DNA of 64,000 nucleotides from Bartonella sp. ML70XJBT.G. GTDB lineage: Bacteria > Pseudomonadota > Alphaproteobacteria > Rhizobiales > Rhizobiaceae. Within the stretch, counting starts at the first letter, position 1; each line of letters begins with the position of its first letter. Under the pieces are notes generated by a model. That model had not been told where the DNA came from and did not search any database. It saw nothing but the letters and a program-made list of their open reading frames with translations. This document shows positions 28,222-38,802 of this stretch, in pieces. The stretch lies in NCBI RefSeq assembly GCF_028618575.1, contig NZ_JAQITA010000004.1:1-64000 (forward strand), in the 5' to 3' direction. The position numbers were made by a program, and so were the translations under genes.

Positions 28222-31200
28222 TCATTCAACTTGGCTAAGTTCTCTTGTTAGACGTACCGCTTCTTCTGCTTTTGATTTTACAAAATGTCCAAGAAAAAGG
28301 TAAACAACCGGTGTGACATACAACGTAAAAATAGTTGCTAAACCCAAACCACCAACAATAACCCAACCTAAAGCTACACGTGCTTCTGCACCCGCACCCT
28401 TGGCTAACACCAAAGGAATCCCTCCTAAAATGGCACAAATCATGGTCATACAAACCGGACGAAGACGAATATTGGCCGCTTCTTCTACGGCTGCACGAAC
28501 AGTTTTGCCTTGATCTCGTAATTGATCTGCAAACTCAACAATGAGAATACCATTTTTGGCCATCACTCCAATCAACAAAATCAAGCCAATTTGACTATAA
28601 ATATTAAGGCTAACACCGCTCAACAACATCGCAATCACAGCACAACCAATCCCTAATGGTACGGTCGCCATGATAATAAATCCTGAAACAAAACTTTCAA
28701 ATTGTGCGGCTAAAACCAAGAGGATAATTATAAAGGCAATTCCAAAAACAATCATAAAATTGGAAGATGTTTCATCAAGTGTTGCCGCCTCCCCTAAAGG
28801 TACCACATAATTTCCTTTTGATAACAAAGGAGCAGCAATTTTTTGTACAGTCTGATAAGCATCCCCTAAAACAACACCTGGAGCAAGATTAGCACTTAAA
28901 ACAACAGCACTCATACGTTTTTCCCGTTTTAATTGGGGCGCAATAGCTTTTTCATGTAAATTCGCAATGACTGATAAAGGAATATATTGATTTCCTTTTG
29001 TTTTTAAAAAAATATTTTCCAAATCATGAGGACTTCTCATAGGATTCTTCCGCGATGTCAGTTTAACATCATAAGAATGATCATCCACATAAATGGAACC
29101 TATCTTTTTACCATCCAGCATCGCTTGTAATGTATTGCCTAAATTCGTGATATCAATCCCTAAATCTGCCGCTTTTTCTCGATTTATTTCAATAAAAAAT
29201 TGCGGTTGCGTTGCATCAATAGTAAGACGTGGACGAATAAAATGCGGATCAGCTTGTAGAGCACTCACAAGCTTATCAGCAATTGGCTGCAATTTTGTGT
29301 AATCATTGCCAAGAATTGCAAATTGTAATCCTTGCCCCGTTCCTCTCACACCTAAAGAATTTCCCTGCGCTGCAAACACCAAAACTGCTGGAAACTGTCT
29401 TACCTTTACATTAACATCTTCTACAATCTCTTGTTGACTCCGCAAGCGTTTGTCCCAGGATGAAAGCAACAAAACTAAAAAAGCAGTATTAGGCGAACCA
29501 CCAATCCCCGCAATAGAATAGCTATTAACAATCTCTCCAGCATCACGTAAAGGTTGTAAGCTTGCTTCAACCTGCTCTACTTGCTCATTGAGATATTGTG
29601 TTGAAATACCCTGTGGCCCATTAATGACTAAAAAGATAAGAGCCCTGTCTTCTGCTGGTGTTAATTCTTGTTTGAGTTTCGTATAACCTCCAATACAAAG
29701 ACAGGCAAAAATAAGCGAAACGAAAACAACTGTCCAAGGCCTTTCTAAACATTTATGCAAACTATAAGCATACCATTTGCTAAAAAAAGAGCCTAATTTA
29801 TCCAGAAAAGCAAAGTAATGTGCCTCTTCTCTATTACCCTCAACATGTCCTTTAAGAAAGCGTGAAGCTAACATGGGACAAAGCGTCAAAGCGACAATAG
29901 AAGAAAGAAGAATCGAAATTGCCAAGACAAAACCAAATTCTCTAAAAAGTCCCCCTACTTGCCCAGGAAGAAATGAAATAGGCACAAAAACAGCAACGAG
30001 AGTCAATGTCGTTGCTAAAACAGCAAAAAATACTTCCCTTGTTCCTAACACTGCTGCAGCCCGAGAACCTAATCCCATATTACGCCACCGAACAATATTC
30101 TCAAGCACGACAATCGCGTCATCCACTACGAGCCCTGTTGCTAAAACAAGTCCCAAAAATGTGAGAATATTTAACGAAAATCCTACAAGATAAATGGCAG
30201 CAATGGTACCAATCAAAGCAACAGGAATCGATAAAGCAGGAATAAGCGTTACACGAATGTCTCTCAGAAAGAGAAAAATAACTAGGATAACGCTGAGAAT
30301 AGCAATAACAAGGGCAACCTCAACCTCATGAAGTGCACTTTTAATAAAAAGTGCATCATCACTAATAACACTCATATGTACAGAAGAAGGAACAACAGTT
30401 TTGAGATGATCAAGAGCTTCTCGAACACCTTTAGAAATATTAAGGGTATTGGATTGTGCTTTACGCACAATTCCCAACCCAATGCCTGTCTTTCCATTGA
30501 TACGAAGAATTACCGTTTCCACATCAGGTGATAGAGTAACACGCGCAACATCACCAAGATGCACATGTGGCTTTAAAACAACTTGTTCAAAAGCTTCTGA
30601 TGTCGTTAAACGTGCGGTGGCACGTACAATTAAAGTCTGCTTAGAATTACGTAATGACCCTACCGGTACATCCGTTGCCATATCAGCAAGTATACGTGAA
30701 ATATCTGCTACAGTTAATCCATAGCTAGCAAGCTTTGCTTGATCAACATCAATCTGAAAAATCTTCGTACCAGCACTATCAACCTGGACATCACCAACAC
30801 CATCAACAGCGGACAATGCATCAACAATTTGATCATTTACAACCGTTGTTAAATCATCAATATTCATGATTGATGAAGTCACAACCAAATACATCATCGC
30901 GGCAGCATTCGAATCTGCTTTAATAATCATAGGTGCATCAGCATTTTTGGGCAAAGTATAAGCAATACGAGAAAGAGCATCACGAATATCAGATGCTGCA
31001 ATATTTAAATCAACACCAACATTAAAATGGACCTCTACACGAGAACGACCAAAAGAAGAACTTGAAGAAATCGTTTTAACACCTGAAACACGAGCAACAG
31101 CATCTTCTATAACTCTGGTAATTTCTCGATCAATTGTTTCTGCTGATGCACCAGAAAAAGTGGTCATAATTGTCGTTACTGGAGTATCAACATCGGGGAG

Positions 31201-31356
31201 TTCGCGTACATCAACATTCAACCATGCAGCAAACCCTGCAATCATAATCATCGCATTCAAAACAAAAGTGAAAACTGGTCTGCGAATAAATAATGCAATC
31301 ATCCCACCTTGCTCGGCCTGTGCTGGAGGATGTTTGGTGCTCAATTCTTGACTCAT
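28222..31356 (-). CDS. RND efflux pump inner-membrane transporter
   Basis: 1044 residues, the full AcrB/HAE1-family length. The N-terminal helix FVLNAMIMIAGFAAWLNVDV leads into the porter domain. TM4 carries the proton-relay pair in GLVLATGLVVDDAIVVLENI at about residue 400. A second half repeats the fold and ends ILLIGVMAKNGILIVEFADQ and PVCMTMICAILGG. Proton-driven export of drugs, bile salts or lipids is the family role; substrate is unknown. Its ATG overlaps the stop of the adaptor gene (ATGA), so the two are co-translated. No outer-membrane TolC-like gene or regulator is adjacent. Confidence 0.95.
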   Translation of the reverse strand: MSQELSTKHPPAQAEQGGMIALFIRRPVFTFVLNAMIMIAGFAAWLNVDVRELPDVDTPVTTIMTTFSGASAETIDREITRVIEDAVARVSGVKTISSSSSFGRSRVEVHFNVGVDLNIAASDIRDALSRIAYTLPKNADAPMIIKADSNAAAMMYLVVTSSIMNIDDLTTVVNDQIVDALSAVDGVGDVQVDSAGTKIFQIDVDQAKLASYGLTVADISRILADMATDVPVGSLRNSKQTLIVRATARLTTSEAFEQVVLKPHVHLGDVARVTLSPDVETVILRINGKTGIGLGIVRKAQSNTLNISKGVREALDHLKTVVPSSVHMSVISDDALFIKSALHEVEVALVIAILSVILVIFLFLRDIRVTLIPALSIPVALIGTIAAIYLVGFSLNILTFLGLVLATGLVVDDAIVVLENIVRWRNMGLGSRAAAVLGTREVFFAVLATTLTLVAVFVPISFLPGQVGGLFREFGFVLAISILLSSIVALTLCPMLASRFLKGHVEGNREEAHYFAFLDKLGSFFSKWYAYSLHKCLERPWTVVFVSLIFACLCIGGYTKLKQELTPAEDRALIFLVINGPQGISTQYLNEQVEQVEASLQPLRDAGEIVNSYSIAGIGGSPNTAFLVLLLSSWDKRLRSQQEIVEDVNVKVRQFPAVLVFAAQGNSLGVRGTGQGLQFAILGNDYTKLQPIADKLVSALQADPHFIRPRLTIDATQPQFFIEINREKAADLGIDITNLGNTLQAMLDGKKIGSIYVDDHSYDVKLTSRKNPMRSPHDLENIFLKTKGNQYIPLSVIANLHEKAIAPQLKREKRMSAVVLSANLAPGVVLGDAYQTVQKIAAPLLSKGNYVVPLGEAATLDETSSNFMIVFGIAFIIILLVLAAQFESFVSGFIIMATVPLGIGCAVIAMLLSGVSLNIYSQIGLILLIGVMAKNGILIVEFADQLRDQGKTVRAAVEEAANIRLRPVCMTMICAILGGIPLVLAKGAGAEARVALGWVIVGGLGLATIFTLYVTPVVYLFLGHFVKSKAEEAVRLTRELSQVE

Positions 31357-32495
31357 TGTACATCCTGTCCATGAAGTGTTGATAATTGCTGTTGATTGAT
31401 TTTTGGATCCTCAATAGTCACTTGGCTTCCTAGATGAAGCATCTGTACTCCCTGTATGACAACTTGATCACCATCTTTTAAGGGGGCTTTCACAAAAACC
31501 TGATCTGCTTTATGCTGAATAATTGATACTGGAATGGATTCTACCTTACCCTCCCTTACTCGCCAAACAAATGATCCTTTGCTGTTCCATTGAATTGCAA
31601 GAGGATTCACAACAGGGAAAGAACCTCCATGAAATCGCAAAGCAATAGAAAAAGACATACCAGACATGAAGATATCTTTTTCATTCTCGATTCCAATCTG
31701 GACATGAAGTGTACGGCTTTCAGGATCAATAACATTATCAATCGCATGAATATAACCAACAAAAGTTTTATCCGGCTGTGCTGTTAAAGTTGCTGTTACC
31801 TTATCTCCTTTATGGATATGCGATATATAACGTTCAGGAACCCTGATATCAACTAAAATACGTTCTCTATTCTCAATACGTCCTATTATGGTATTAGGTG
31901 TCACAGCATTGCCCTCACCAATGGGTAAAATGCCAACAACTCCATTAATTGGTGCTCGAATTGTTCGCCGATCAAGGTCTAATTCAGCATTACGCAAAGC
32001 TAAATTTGCGTTATCCAGCTCTAAATGGGCAGTAATCTCTTGAACCTCTGTTGCTGTCTTGCTGGCACGTAATTTAAGAACACGTGAAAGTGTTAGTGCA
32101 CTGTTATCACGTTGTACTTTTGCTTTTGCAACCGCTATTTCTTCCTTTTTAGAATCAAGCTTTGCAATTACATCCCCCACTTGTACTTTCATACCAGCTG
32201 ACACAAAAACCTTATCAACAACGCCTGATAACCAAGGCGTTAATTCTACAAAAGCCAAAGCTTGCCCACTGCCAAGTGCATTCAACTGTTCATAAAAATC
32301 TTTAATTTTTACAAGATCAACAACAACATGTGTTGGCGGCCTACTGCTTTGCATTTTTGAAGTTTTCTGGGATATATTTATCGTTTTATCCACTACAGAA
32401 ATGCGTTGCTGTGCACTTTGTTTGCCTGCCCAATAAGTAACCATCAAAACGATAACGAGAAATACCAGTGGGAAGGCTTTTTTAAACAGCTTCAT
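31353..32495 (-). CDS. RND efflux periplasmic adaptor (membrane fusion protein)
   Basis: 380 residues. An N-terminal anchor (FPLVFLVIVLMVTYWAG) is followed by a lipoyl-like half (VDKVFVSAGMKVQVGDVIAKLDSKKEE), a short helical hairpin with an Ala/Leu-rich coiled coil, the second lipoyl half (RAPINGVVGILPIGEGNAV), and beta-barrel and membrane-proximal domains to the end. It links the RND transporter encoded directly downstream to an outer-membrane channel. Four-base overlap with that gene shows one operon. The anchor rather than a lipobox suggests a membrane helix attachment. Confidence 0.94.
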   Translation of the reverse strand: MKLFKKAFPLVFLVIVLMVTYWAGKQSAQQRISVVDKTINISQKTSKMQSSRPPTHVVVDLVKIKDFYEQLNALGSGQALAFVELTPWLSGVVDKVFVSAGMKVQVGDVIAKLDSKKEEIAVAKAKVQRDNSALTLSRVLKLRASKTATEVQEITAHLELDNANLALRNAELDLDRRTIRAPINGVVGILPIGEGNAVTPNTIIGRIENRERILVDIRVPERYISHIHKGDKVTATLTAQPDKTFVGYIHAIDNVIDPESRTLHVQIGIENEKDIFMSGMSFSIALRFHGGSFPVVNPLAIQWNSKGSFVWRVREGKVESIPVSIIQHKADQVFVKAPLKDGDQVVIQGVQMLHLGSQVTIEDPKINQQQLSTLHGQDVQ

Positions 32496-32878
32496 ATATC
32501 TACCTTTGCTGTGTTATGAATATATGTAAATTTTTCTGAAACAGTTCTTAACAGTAATATCCGAGTTTCATACAACAACCGAACTGCAGGTAGCGTATCT
32601 CATCCCCCACCGCAAAAAACATATCTCGTGTTGCGCTTGATTATCTTTCGTAAATGAAAAGGTCAAGTTAACTATCGTTCATCTTAAATGACACCATTCA
32701 CACAACAAAAAAATAATCATCTCAAAATCCAACTAAAACCTAAAAATATGGCACTTTTTTTAAAATATATCATAAACAAAGAGATAAAATTTTTATTCCT
32801 ACCAAGTTTTGCTTGCAATTCCTTCGTGAAACGATTAGGAACCCTTTGTCTTAAGTAAGATAGAAAATTGAAATCTAT
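32496..32878. other. Intergenic region upstream of the efflux operon
   Basis: About 380 bases between the efflux operon start and tRNA-Arg. It must hold the operon promoter, but I see no clear TTGACA/TATAAT pair or operator palindrome. Confidence 0.4.
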
Positions 32879-32955
32879 GCACCCGTAGCTCAGCTGGATA
32901 GAGCACCAGACTACGAATCTGGGGGTCAGGAGTTCGAATCTCTTCGGGTGCGCCA
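32879..32955 (+). tRNA. tRNA-Arg (anticodon ACG)
   Basis: 77 bases with encoded CCA. Acceptor GCACCCG pairs with CGGGTGC. D-arm GCTCAGCTGGATAGAGC, anticodon arm CCAGACTACGAATCTGG with ACG (A34 is normally edited to inosine), and T-arm AGTTCGAATCT are all present. A short clover-leaf without a long variable arm, as expected. Confidence 0.96.
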
Positions 32956-33558
32956 CTTTTATAAATTTCTACTTTCTTCAGTGTCGGAATTTAATCACTC
33001 TTCTTTTCTTGAACCCTTTGCCATTATGTATTTATAGCGTTGTCAAATGCATCATAGTTGCTTTTTATAACTGCGAATCAAGGCTTCTTTTCGAGATATT
33101 TTTAGATACAGCAGATATTTAAGGTGTTTTCATTCCTCAATAATGGAAATCTTTGCAAATTTTTTGCATTTCTTAAAATGTAAAATAAAATATTTTGTCT
33201 TCTTTTGAAAAAGTTACAAAACTTTTCAAACTATAACATTCTTACCTCATCAGATGAGGTAAGAAGAATACTTTATAATGAGCTGTAAAAACGCAACGGT
33301 TCATTCTCATGAACCGTTTCTGATATACATGCATTTTTTCTCAATCACGTATCCTTTCCTAAAGCTTATCAGAATTAAAAAGGGAGAAATTCTTTTTTTA
33401 ATTATAATATTTCTTTCACTTTAGTCTTTTCTCTAGCACAGTATGTCATCAATTCCATATGTTATGATGTCTTGTACCCTCCTATTCTATAGGTTATCTT
33501 GTCTGATTATAGTACACGCTCTCAATGTCAACAAAAGCCAAGTTTAAAGGGTTCTTCT
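32956..33558. other. Intergenic region with two perfect inverted repeats
   Basis: About 600 bases between tRNA-Arg and fhs. Inverted repeat one has 12-bp arms TTCTTACCTCAT/ATGAGGTAAGAA (33239-33250, 33254-33265). Inverted repeat two has 9-bp arms AACGGTTCA/TGAACCGTT (33295-33303, 33310-33318). Neither has an immediate T run, so they may be operator or RNA hairpins rather than ordinary terminators. Confidence 0.6.
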
Positions 33559-35232
33559 ATGCCTAAAACAGATATTGAAATTGCTCGCACTGCTCAAAAG
33601 CAACACATCACTGAAATTGCCCAAAAAATCGGCATTGCCCCTGAAAATCTCATTCCTTATGGACATGATAAAGCTAAAATTTCTTCTGCATATATAAAAT
33701 CACTCAATAAAAATCCGGAAGGGAAACTTATCCTTGTTACAGCTATAAATCCAACACCTGCTGGAGAAGGAAAAACAACAACAACGGTTGGTCTTAATGA
33801 TGCCCTCAATCTCATCGGAAAAAAAACCATAGCCACCTTGAGAGAGCCATCTTTAGGTCCCTGTTTTGGTATCAAAGGTGGTGCTGCTGGAGGTGGTTAT
33901 GCTCAAGTTGTACCGATGGATGATCTTAATTTACATTTTACCGGTGATTTTCATGCTATTACAGCGGCTCATAATCTTCTTGCTGCAATGATAGATAACC
34001 ATATTTACTGGGGAAATACTCTGAATATCGATCCTCGCCGCATTGTTTGGAGACGAGTCCTTGATATGAATGACCGTACATTGCGTGATATCGTCACTTC
34101 CTTGGGTGGAGTAACCAATGGTTTTCCTCGCCAGACAGGCTTTGATATTACTGTCGCATCCGAAATTATGGCACTTTTTTGCCTTGCCAACAATCTAGAA
34201 AATCTTACGCAAAGACTGAAAAAAATTATCGTTGCTTATCGTTATGATAAAACACCTGTGACAGTTGCTGATCTCAATGCAGAGGGAGCAATGACAGTTC
34301 TTCTTAAAGATGCTATGCAACCTAATCTTGTACAAACAATCGAAAATAATCCTGTTCTTGTACATGGAGGTCCTTTTGCCAATATTGCTCATGGCTGTAA
34401 TTCAGTTATAGCAACAAAAACCGCTTTAAAACTTGCCGATTATGTTGTCACAGAAGCAGGATTTGGAGCCGATCTTGGAGCAGAAAAATTTTTCAATATT
34501 AAATGTCGACAAGCAGGTATTATCCCGAATGCTATAGTAATTGTCGCAACAATTCGTGCATTAAAAATGAATGGTGGTGTGAATAAAAATGACCTAACTA
34601 AAGAAAATATTGCCGCTTTAGAAAAGGGGACCGCCAATCTTTTACGACATATCAAAAATATGGAGTACTACGGTATTCCTTGTGTCGTCGCACTTAATCA
34701 TTTTGATACCGATAGCGATGCTGAAATAAGGACGTTACAAAAAATAGTTGCAACAACCGGACATAAGGCTATCGTTTGTAAACATTGGCAGCAAGGGGGT
34801 AAAGGCGCAGTAGCACTTGCACAGGAACTTGTTACCTTAATTGAAGAAAAAGATTCTCATTTCAAAGTTTTATACCAAAATGATCTTCCTCTTGTTCAAA
34901 AAATTAATTCCATTATAAAAAATATCTATGGTGGTCGTGGAGCTATCATCTCTGCCCCTCTTCTCAAGCAGCTTGAATGTTGGGAAAAAGAAGGTTATGG
35001 CACACTCCCTATTTGTATGGCTAAAACACCCTATTCCTTCTCTGCTGATCCTACTCAATACGGAGCGCCTGTTGATTTTGAAATTCCTGTACGTGAAGTC
35101 CGTCTCTTGGCAGGGGCAGGTTTTATTGTTGTCATTTGCGGAGATATCATGACTATGCCTGGTTTACCGCATTACCCTATTGCTGAGAAAATTTATCTTG
35201 ATGAAAATGATCAAATACAAGGGCTCTCCTAA
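33559..35232 (+). CDS. fhs: Formate-tetrahydrofolate ligase
   Basis: ATP-dependent formation of 10-formyl-tetrahydrofolate from formate, feeding purine and formyl-Met-tRNA synthesis. 557 residues from the ATG at 33559; the frame extends to a TTG at 33499, but 557 is the family length. The P-loop [13 protein letters not shown] is at residues 66-78. Other signatures are [28 protein letters not shown] and [15 protein letters not shown]. It is a single plus-strand gene 218 bases before rpsU. The long 5' region with two hairpins may be regulatory, though no known riboswitch fits by eye. Confidence 0.97.
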   Translation: MPKTDIEIARTAQKQHITEIAQKIGIAPENLIPYGHDKAKISSAYIKSLNKNPEGKLILVTAINPTPAGEGKTTTTVGLNDALNLIGKKTIATLREPSLGPCFGIKGGAAGGGYAQVVPMDDLNLHFTGDFHAITAAHNLLAAMIDNHIYWGNTLNIDPRRIVWRRVLDMNDRTLRDIVTSLGGVTNGFPRQTGFDITVASEIMALFCLANNLENLTQRLKKIIVAYRYDKTPVTVADLNAEGAMTVLLKDAMQPNLVQTIENNPVLVHGGPFANIAHGCNSVIATKTALKLADYVVTEAGFGADLGAEKFFNIKCRQAGIIPNAIVIVATIRALKMNGGVNKNDLTKENIAALEKGTANLLRHIKNMEYYGIPCVVALNHFDTDSDAEIRTLQKIVATTGHKAIVCKHWQQGGKGAVALAQELVTLIEEKDSHFKVLYQNDLPLVQKINSIIKNIYGGRGAIISAPLLKQLECWEKEGYGTLPICMAKTPYSFSADPTQYGAPVDFEIPVREVRLLAGAGFIVVICGDIMTMPGLPHYPIAEKIYLDENDQIQGLS

Positions 35233-35450
35233 GATTATAGCTGTAAACTCAATCATTCATTATGAAAGGCGCCTGATAACAAAAAGAATAGAATTTTAAA
35301 AAGCGATATAGACAAACACCTTCTTTATGTGGTATGCGTATTTATATTGTACGTATATTATACGTATGGTAGGTTTCCTTTTGGATATTCATTTAAAAGG
35401 AACTAGGTTTTTCCTATTATTTATGACACTGAAACAAAGCAGGATAAATA

Positions 35451-35657
35451 GTGCAAGTACTCGTTCGTGATAATAATGTTGATCAAGCGCTACGCGCGTT
35501 GAAAAAAAAGATGCAACGTGAAGGTATCTTTCGTGAAATGAAAATGCGTAGTTATTATGAAAAGCCATCGGAAAAGCGCGCTCGTGAGAAAGCTGAAGCT
35601 GTTCGCCGTACACGTAAGCTTGCTCGTAAGCGTGCGCAAAGAGAAGGTGCTGTTTAA
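35451..35657 (+). CDS. rpsU: 30S ribosomal protein S21
   Basis: 68 residues starting with GTG ([20 protein letters not shown]), the alphaproteobacterial S21 form with a basic tail ([15 protein letters not shown]). Its helices bind the 16S rRNA 3' region and help start translation. It stands alone, followed by a strong terminator. Confidence 0.97.
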   Translation: MQVLVRDNNVDQALRALKKKMQREGIFREMKMRSYYEKPSEKRAREKAEAVRRTRKLARKRAQREGAV

Positions 35658-35750
35658 AAACGGTCTAGCTTCTGCGGTAAGATAGTCTGTTTTCTGCTTT
35701 ATAAAATTCCGTAGCAATAACAGTGCTTGGAGTATCTAAACAGTCTGTGT

Positions 35751-35787
35751 AATACGATGAAGGTTTTTCTTTATCGTATTATTTTTC
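35751..35787 (+). terminator. Rho-independent terminator downstream of rpsU
   Basis: A 12-bp stem AATACGATGAAG with CTTTATCGTATT (35751-35762 with 35769-35780, one G-T pair), a six-base loop, then ATTTTTC. It lies about 95 bases after the rpsU stop. Confidence 0.75.
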
Positions 35788-36855
35788 GTTATCTTCTGTT
35801 GTGGACTAATGTGTTGTTGAGATTGTCGCCGTTAATTTTTTACAACAGCGTTGGTGGGTTTTATTGAGCTCTTAATTTATATCGCGCTTAGATTGTCGTT
35901 TGCAATCGTGAAGTGCGTTCGTTGTTATGTAAAGTACACATTGTGTGTACAGTGTTTTTTATCTTTTAATATCATCTTTGCTTTGTACGTACATTCTTTT
36001 GAGAGTTCTGTTATTTTCTACTCACTCTTTAGCATCTTTCAAATTCTTTTAAACAGCTGAAATCACGAAATATAAATTAGCTACGTCAATATGCAATTGA
36101 GTGTGTAGAAGGTATAAATTTCGCATATGCAATCTTTCTTCTTAACATTTATTAAATGAGACAATGAAACTCTATAACCTCAAGTGTTTCATGACAATTT
36201 GGACTTCATGCGAGGCTCTCTTATAGGCTCTTGTATCTGCTTATAACATTCCAGTATTACTCACTAAACAAATAATGTTATTTTATAACTAGAATAAAAA
36301 GCTTGTAAAAAACGTTAGCAGCCAAAATCATCTCATGTTTGTAAGATTATAGCCCCTTTTCCTTTGGTTTATCCCCAATCATGCGGATGGTTTTGTATTT
36401 GAACGGCTCATCGATTGCGTGTTTTCTCTCTTCTAAAACGGCTTTTCAGGTTATATGCTCATTTCTCTCTTGTGCTCTTATTGAACAATTTTTTGATCAT
36501 AAGACAAAGACAGCTGTTTCATCATTTGATGAAATAAATCAAACAGGTAGACACAATACTTCCCCCCAATCTGTTTATAAAGGCTTATACAACTCATATA
36601 CCCTTCAATCCGCTCAATATTTATCTCAATCCTATAACTGGATGAAAATTCACTGTTGATTTAAAGGTATCCTCTTATACATAAAGAAAATGTTAAGTAG
36701 TTTAAATTTTTATCTTAACTTATTCCATGATTCTTGTAACCATTTCCTTATTGTTTAGATCTCTTTAACTAGCAGTGTGCCATAGCTTTTATCAGTTCTC
36801 AATTCTCTCTCAGATCTTAGATTGCCAATATCAGAGAAACAAAAAAGGTTTAAGT
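35788..36855. other. Long intergenic stretch, no supported gene
   Basis: About 1.07 kb, AT-rich. An open frame at 36381-36659 (92 codons, with a hydrophobic segment near SSIACFLSSKTAFQVICSF) has no ribosome site and no family; I do not call it. A structured RNA here is possible but nothing matched a known class by eye. Confidence 0.4.
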
Positions 36856-37449
36856 GTGCAATATTTTCGTTGGTTTCGATTCTCAGTACTCACATCATGT
36901 ATCCTCATAGCAGGTGTTTTTGTATTCAATTCCCTTCGCTTTGTGAACGCACAAACGCTCAATCAAAACTCAGGGCAAAACTCAGGGCAAAACTCAGGGC
37001 AAAATTTAGGATCAAGTGGTTTACCACTCCCACGGTTTGCTTCTATTAAGCCTACACGCGTGAATGTGCGCATCGGACCAGGAAGCAATTATGCTATTCT
37101 CTTTACCTACACAAAACAGGGGCTTCCTATTGAAATTATTCAAGAATACGATCAATGGCGCAAAATTCGTGATGCCGAAGGCGATGAGGGGTGGGTCTAT
37201 CAATCTCTTCTCTCTGGAAAAAGGACCGCTATAACTATTCCATGGCAAAAAGATAAAACAAAAAGGCTAATGCTACGCAAAAATCCCGCAAACAACGCAA
37301 AACTCGTAGCAGAAGTAGAACCCAATGTCATTGGTAATATTCGCCAATGTGATGAACAGTGGTGCGAATTAAATATCAATAATATCCGAGGATGGCTTCC
37401 TCAATCTCTGTTATGGGGAATCTATCCTGATGAAAAAATAAATAATTAA
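36856..37449 (+). CDS. Exported protein with two bacterial SH3 domains
   Basis: 197 residues from a GTG at 36856 (an earlier GTG at 36775 would add an improbable leader). A signal peptide or anchor (FSVLTSCILIAGVFVFNSL) ends near FVNAQ. It is followed by a short repeat NSGQNSGQNSGQ, encoded by a 12-base repeat in about three copies. SH3b one begins near RVNVRIGPGSNYAI and ends EGWVYQSLL. SH3b two is RLMLRKNPANNAKLV to RGWLPQSLLW. Such proteins usually bind peptidoglycan or periplasmic partners. In related Rhizobiales a gene of this kind also lies near irr and fabA. Function not established here. Confidence 0.85.
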   Translation: MQYFRWFRFSVLTSCILIAGVFVFNSLRFVNAQTLNQNSGQNSGQNSGQNLGSSGLPLPRFASIKPTRVNVRIGPGSNYAILFTYTKQGLPIEIIQEYDQWRKIRDAEGDEGWVYQSLLSGKRTAITIPWQKDKTKRLMLRKNPANNAKLVAEVEPNVIGNIRQCDEQWCELNINNIRGWLPQSLLWGIYPDEKINN

Positions 37450-37516
37450 TGAATTTTTTAATCCATAAAGTTTAATTTTTATCTCTTATTGAACTTTCTC
37501 ATGTTCTCTATGCAGA

Positions 37517-38011
37517 TTAGCTTTTCGGTTTTAATCGAACGATCAAGTCAACATGTGAGATTTCCATACCTTCTGGTGGTTTGGGCAAATTCCCAATAAT
37601 AGGCGCTTCTCCTAAATCGCAAGGAATATCAAGAATACGATTTTCGCCTTCTATATAAAAGTGATAATGATCAGAAGTATTGGTATCAAACCAAGTTTTC
37701 GAACCTTCTACGGCAATAATCCGTAATAACCCCGCTTCTGTAAACTGATGAAGCGTATTATAAACCGTTGCCAAAGACACAGGCACACCTGCCCTCACCG
37801 CTTCTTCATAAAGCTCTTCAGCAGCAATATGACGGTTCCCTTGAGAAAAAATCATATGCGCAAGTTCTAACCGCTGACGTGTTGGTCGCAAACCATTTTT
37901 ACGCAAATGCTTTTCTAACGTAGAAATTGAATAATAACGTATAACCTTCTCACAATCTTTTGCAGGTAGCTGCTCTTGATTGGAAATGAAATTGTCTGCA
38001 TTCACTGACAT
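37517..38011 (-). CDS. irr: Fur-family iron response regulator Irr
   Basis: 164 residues from the ATG at 38011 (GTG at 38023 possible). The winged helix is RPTRQRLELAHMIF and ATVYNTLHQFTEAGLL, followed by a dimerisation domain. In Rhizobiales Irr represses or activates iron and heme genes at iron-control elements and is degraded or inactivated with heme. The segment TSDHYHFYIEGEN aligns with the usual HHH heme-binding motif but has Tyr at the middle His. The short N-terminus lacks a clear Cys-Pro heme regulatory motif. Position beside fabA-fabB-fabI is the conserved rhizobial arrangement, which supports Irr over Fur or Zur. Confidence 0.9.
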   Translation of the reverse strand: MSVNADNFISNQEQLPAKDCEKVIRYYSISTLEKHLRKNGLRPTRQRLELAHMIFSQGNRHIAAEELYEEAVRAGVPVSLATVYNTLHQFTEAGLLRIIAVEGSKTWFDTNTSDHYHFYIEGENRILDIPCDLGEAPIIGNLPKPPEGMEISHVDLIVRLKPKS

Positions 38012-38240
38012 GTTTAAAACCACAATATAATCTATTCAAATAAGTAAAATATAAAAAATGGGAACAGTTTGATATAATTTTTCATTCCATTTTTTTATAA
38101 TCACACACACAGGATACATAAAAAAGGGCTTTTGTCATTAAAAATGATATAAAATCATTTCCCTCTCTTTCAAATTTGCTCTAAAAGTAGATTGGGGAAA
38201 AGCGCAGAAGTCAAAATATACGCTAACAAATGGAGTAACA

Positions 38241-38750
38241 ATGGCTGAACAAAAGTCTCGCTATACTTATGAAGAGCTTCTAAGCTGTGCTCGCGGCGAA
38301 ATGTTTGGTAAAGGTAATGCACAATTACCTGCCCCACCAATGTTGATGATTCATCGAATCACCCAAATTAGTGAAACGGGAGGTGAATATGATAAAGGAA
38401 TGGTTCGCGCTGAATTTGACATTACCCCAGACCTATGGTTCTTTGATTGTCATTTTATAGGTGATCCAGTTATGCCGGGCTGTCTCGGGTTGGATGGTAT
38501 GTGGCAATTAACAGGTTTTTTTCTCGGCTGGTTAGGTGAACCAGGAAAAGGGAGAGCTATATCAACAGGTGAAGTAAAATTATCAGGTATGGTAACTCCG
38601 CAAACCAAACTTCTTGAATATGGAATAGACTTTAAACGTATCCGACGTGGAAATTTGGTGTTAGGAATAGCAGATGGGTGGGTAAAAGCAGATGGTGAAG
38701 CTATCTATAAAGCAAGTGATTTACGTGTTGCCTTATTTAAAGAAGATTGA
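38241..38750 (+). CDS. fabA: 3-hydroxydecanoyl-ACP dehydratase/isomerase
   Basis: 169 residues. It dehydrates 3-hydroxyacyl-ACP and isomerises the C10 product, the branch point to unsaturated fatty acids. The catalytic pair is His71 in [14 protein letters not shown] and Asp85 in [10 protein letters not shown]. Length matches E. coli FabA. ATG with GGAG upstream. First of three genes for the anaerobic unsaturated fatty acid route, 52 bases before fabB; divergent from irr. Confidence 0.97.
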   Translation: MAEQKSRYTYEELLSCARGEMFGKGNAQLPAPPMLMIHRITQISETGGEYDKGMVRAEFDITPDLWFFDCHFIGDPVMPGCLGLDGMWQLTGFFLGWLGEPGKGRAISTGEVKLSGMVTPQTKLLEYGIDFKRIRRGNLVLGIADGWVKADGEAIYKASDLRVALFKED

Positions 38751-38802
38751 AATTATTTCCACCAGAACATTTTGTTGTTCTGTATGAAACAAGGAGGTAT
38801 GG

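Noticed and set aside
36381..36659. 92-codon frame with a hydrophobic segment upstream of the SH3 gene
   Set aside because: No ribosome site and no family; the hydrophobic run alone is not enough in AT-rich DNA.
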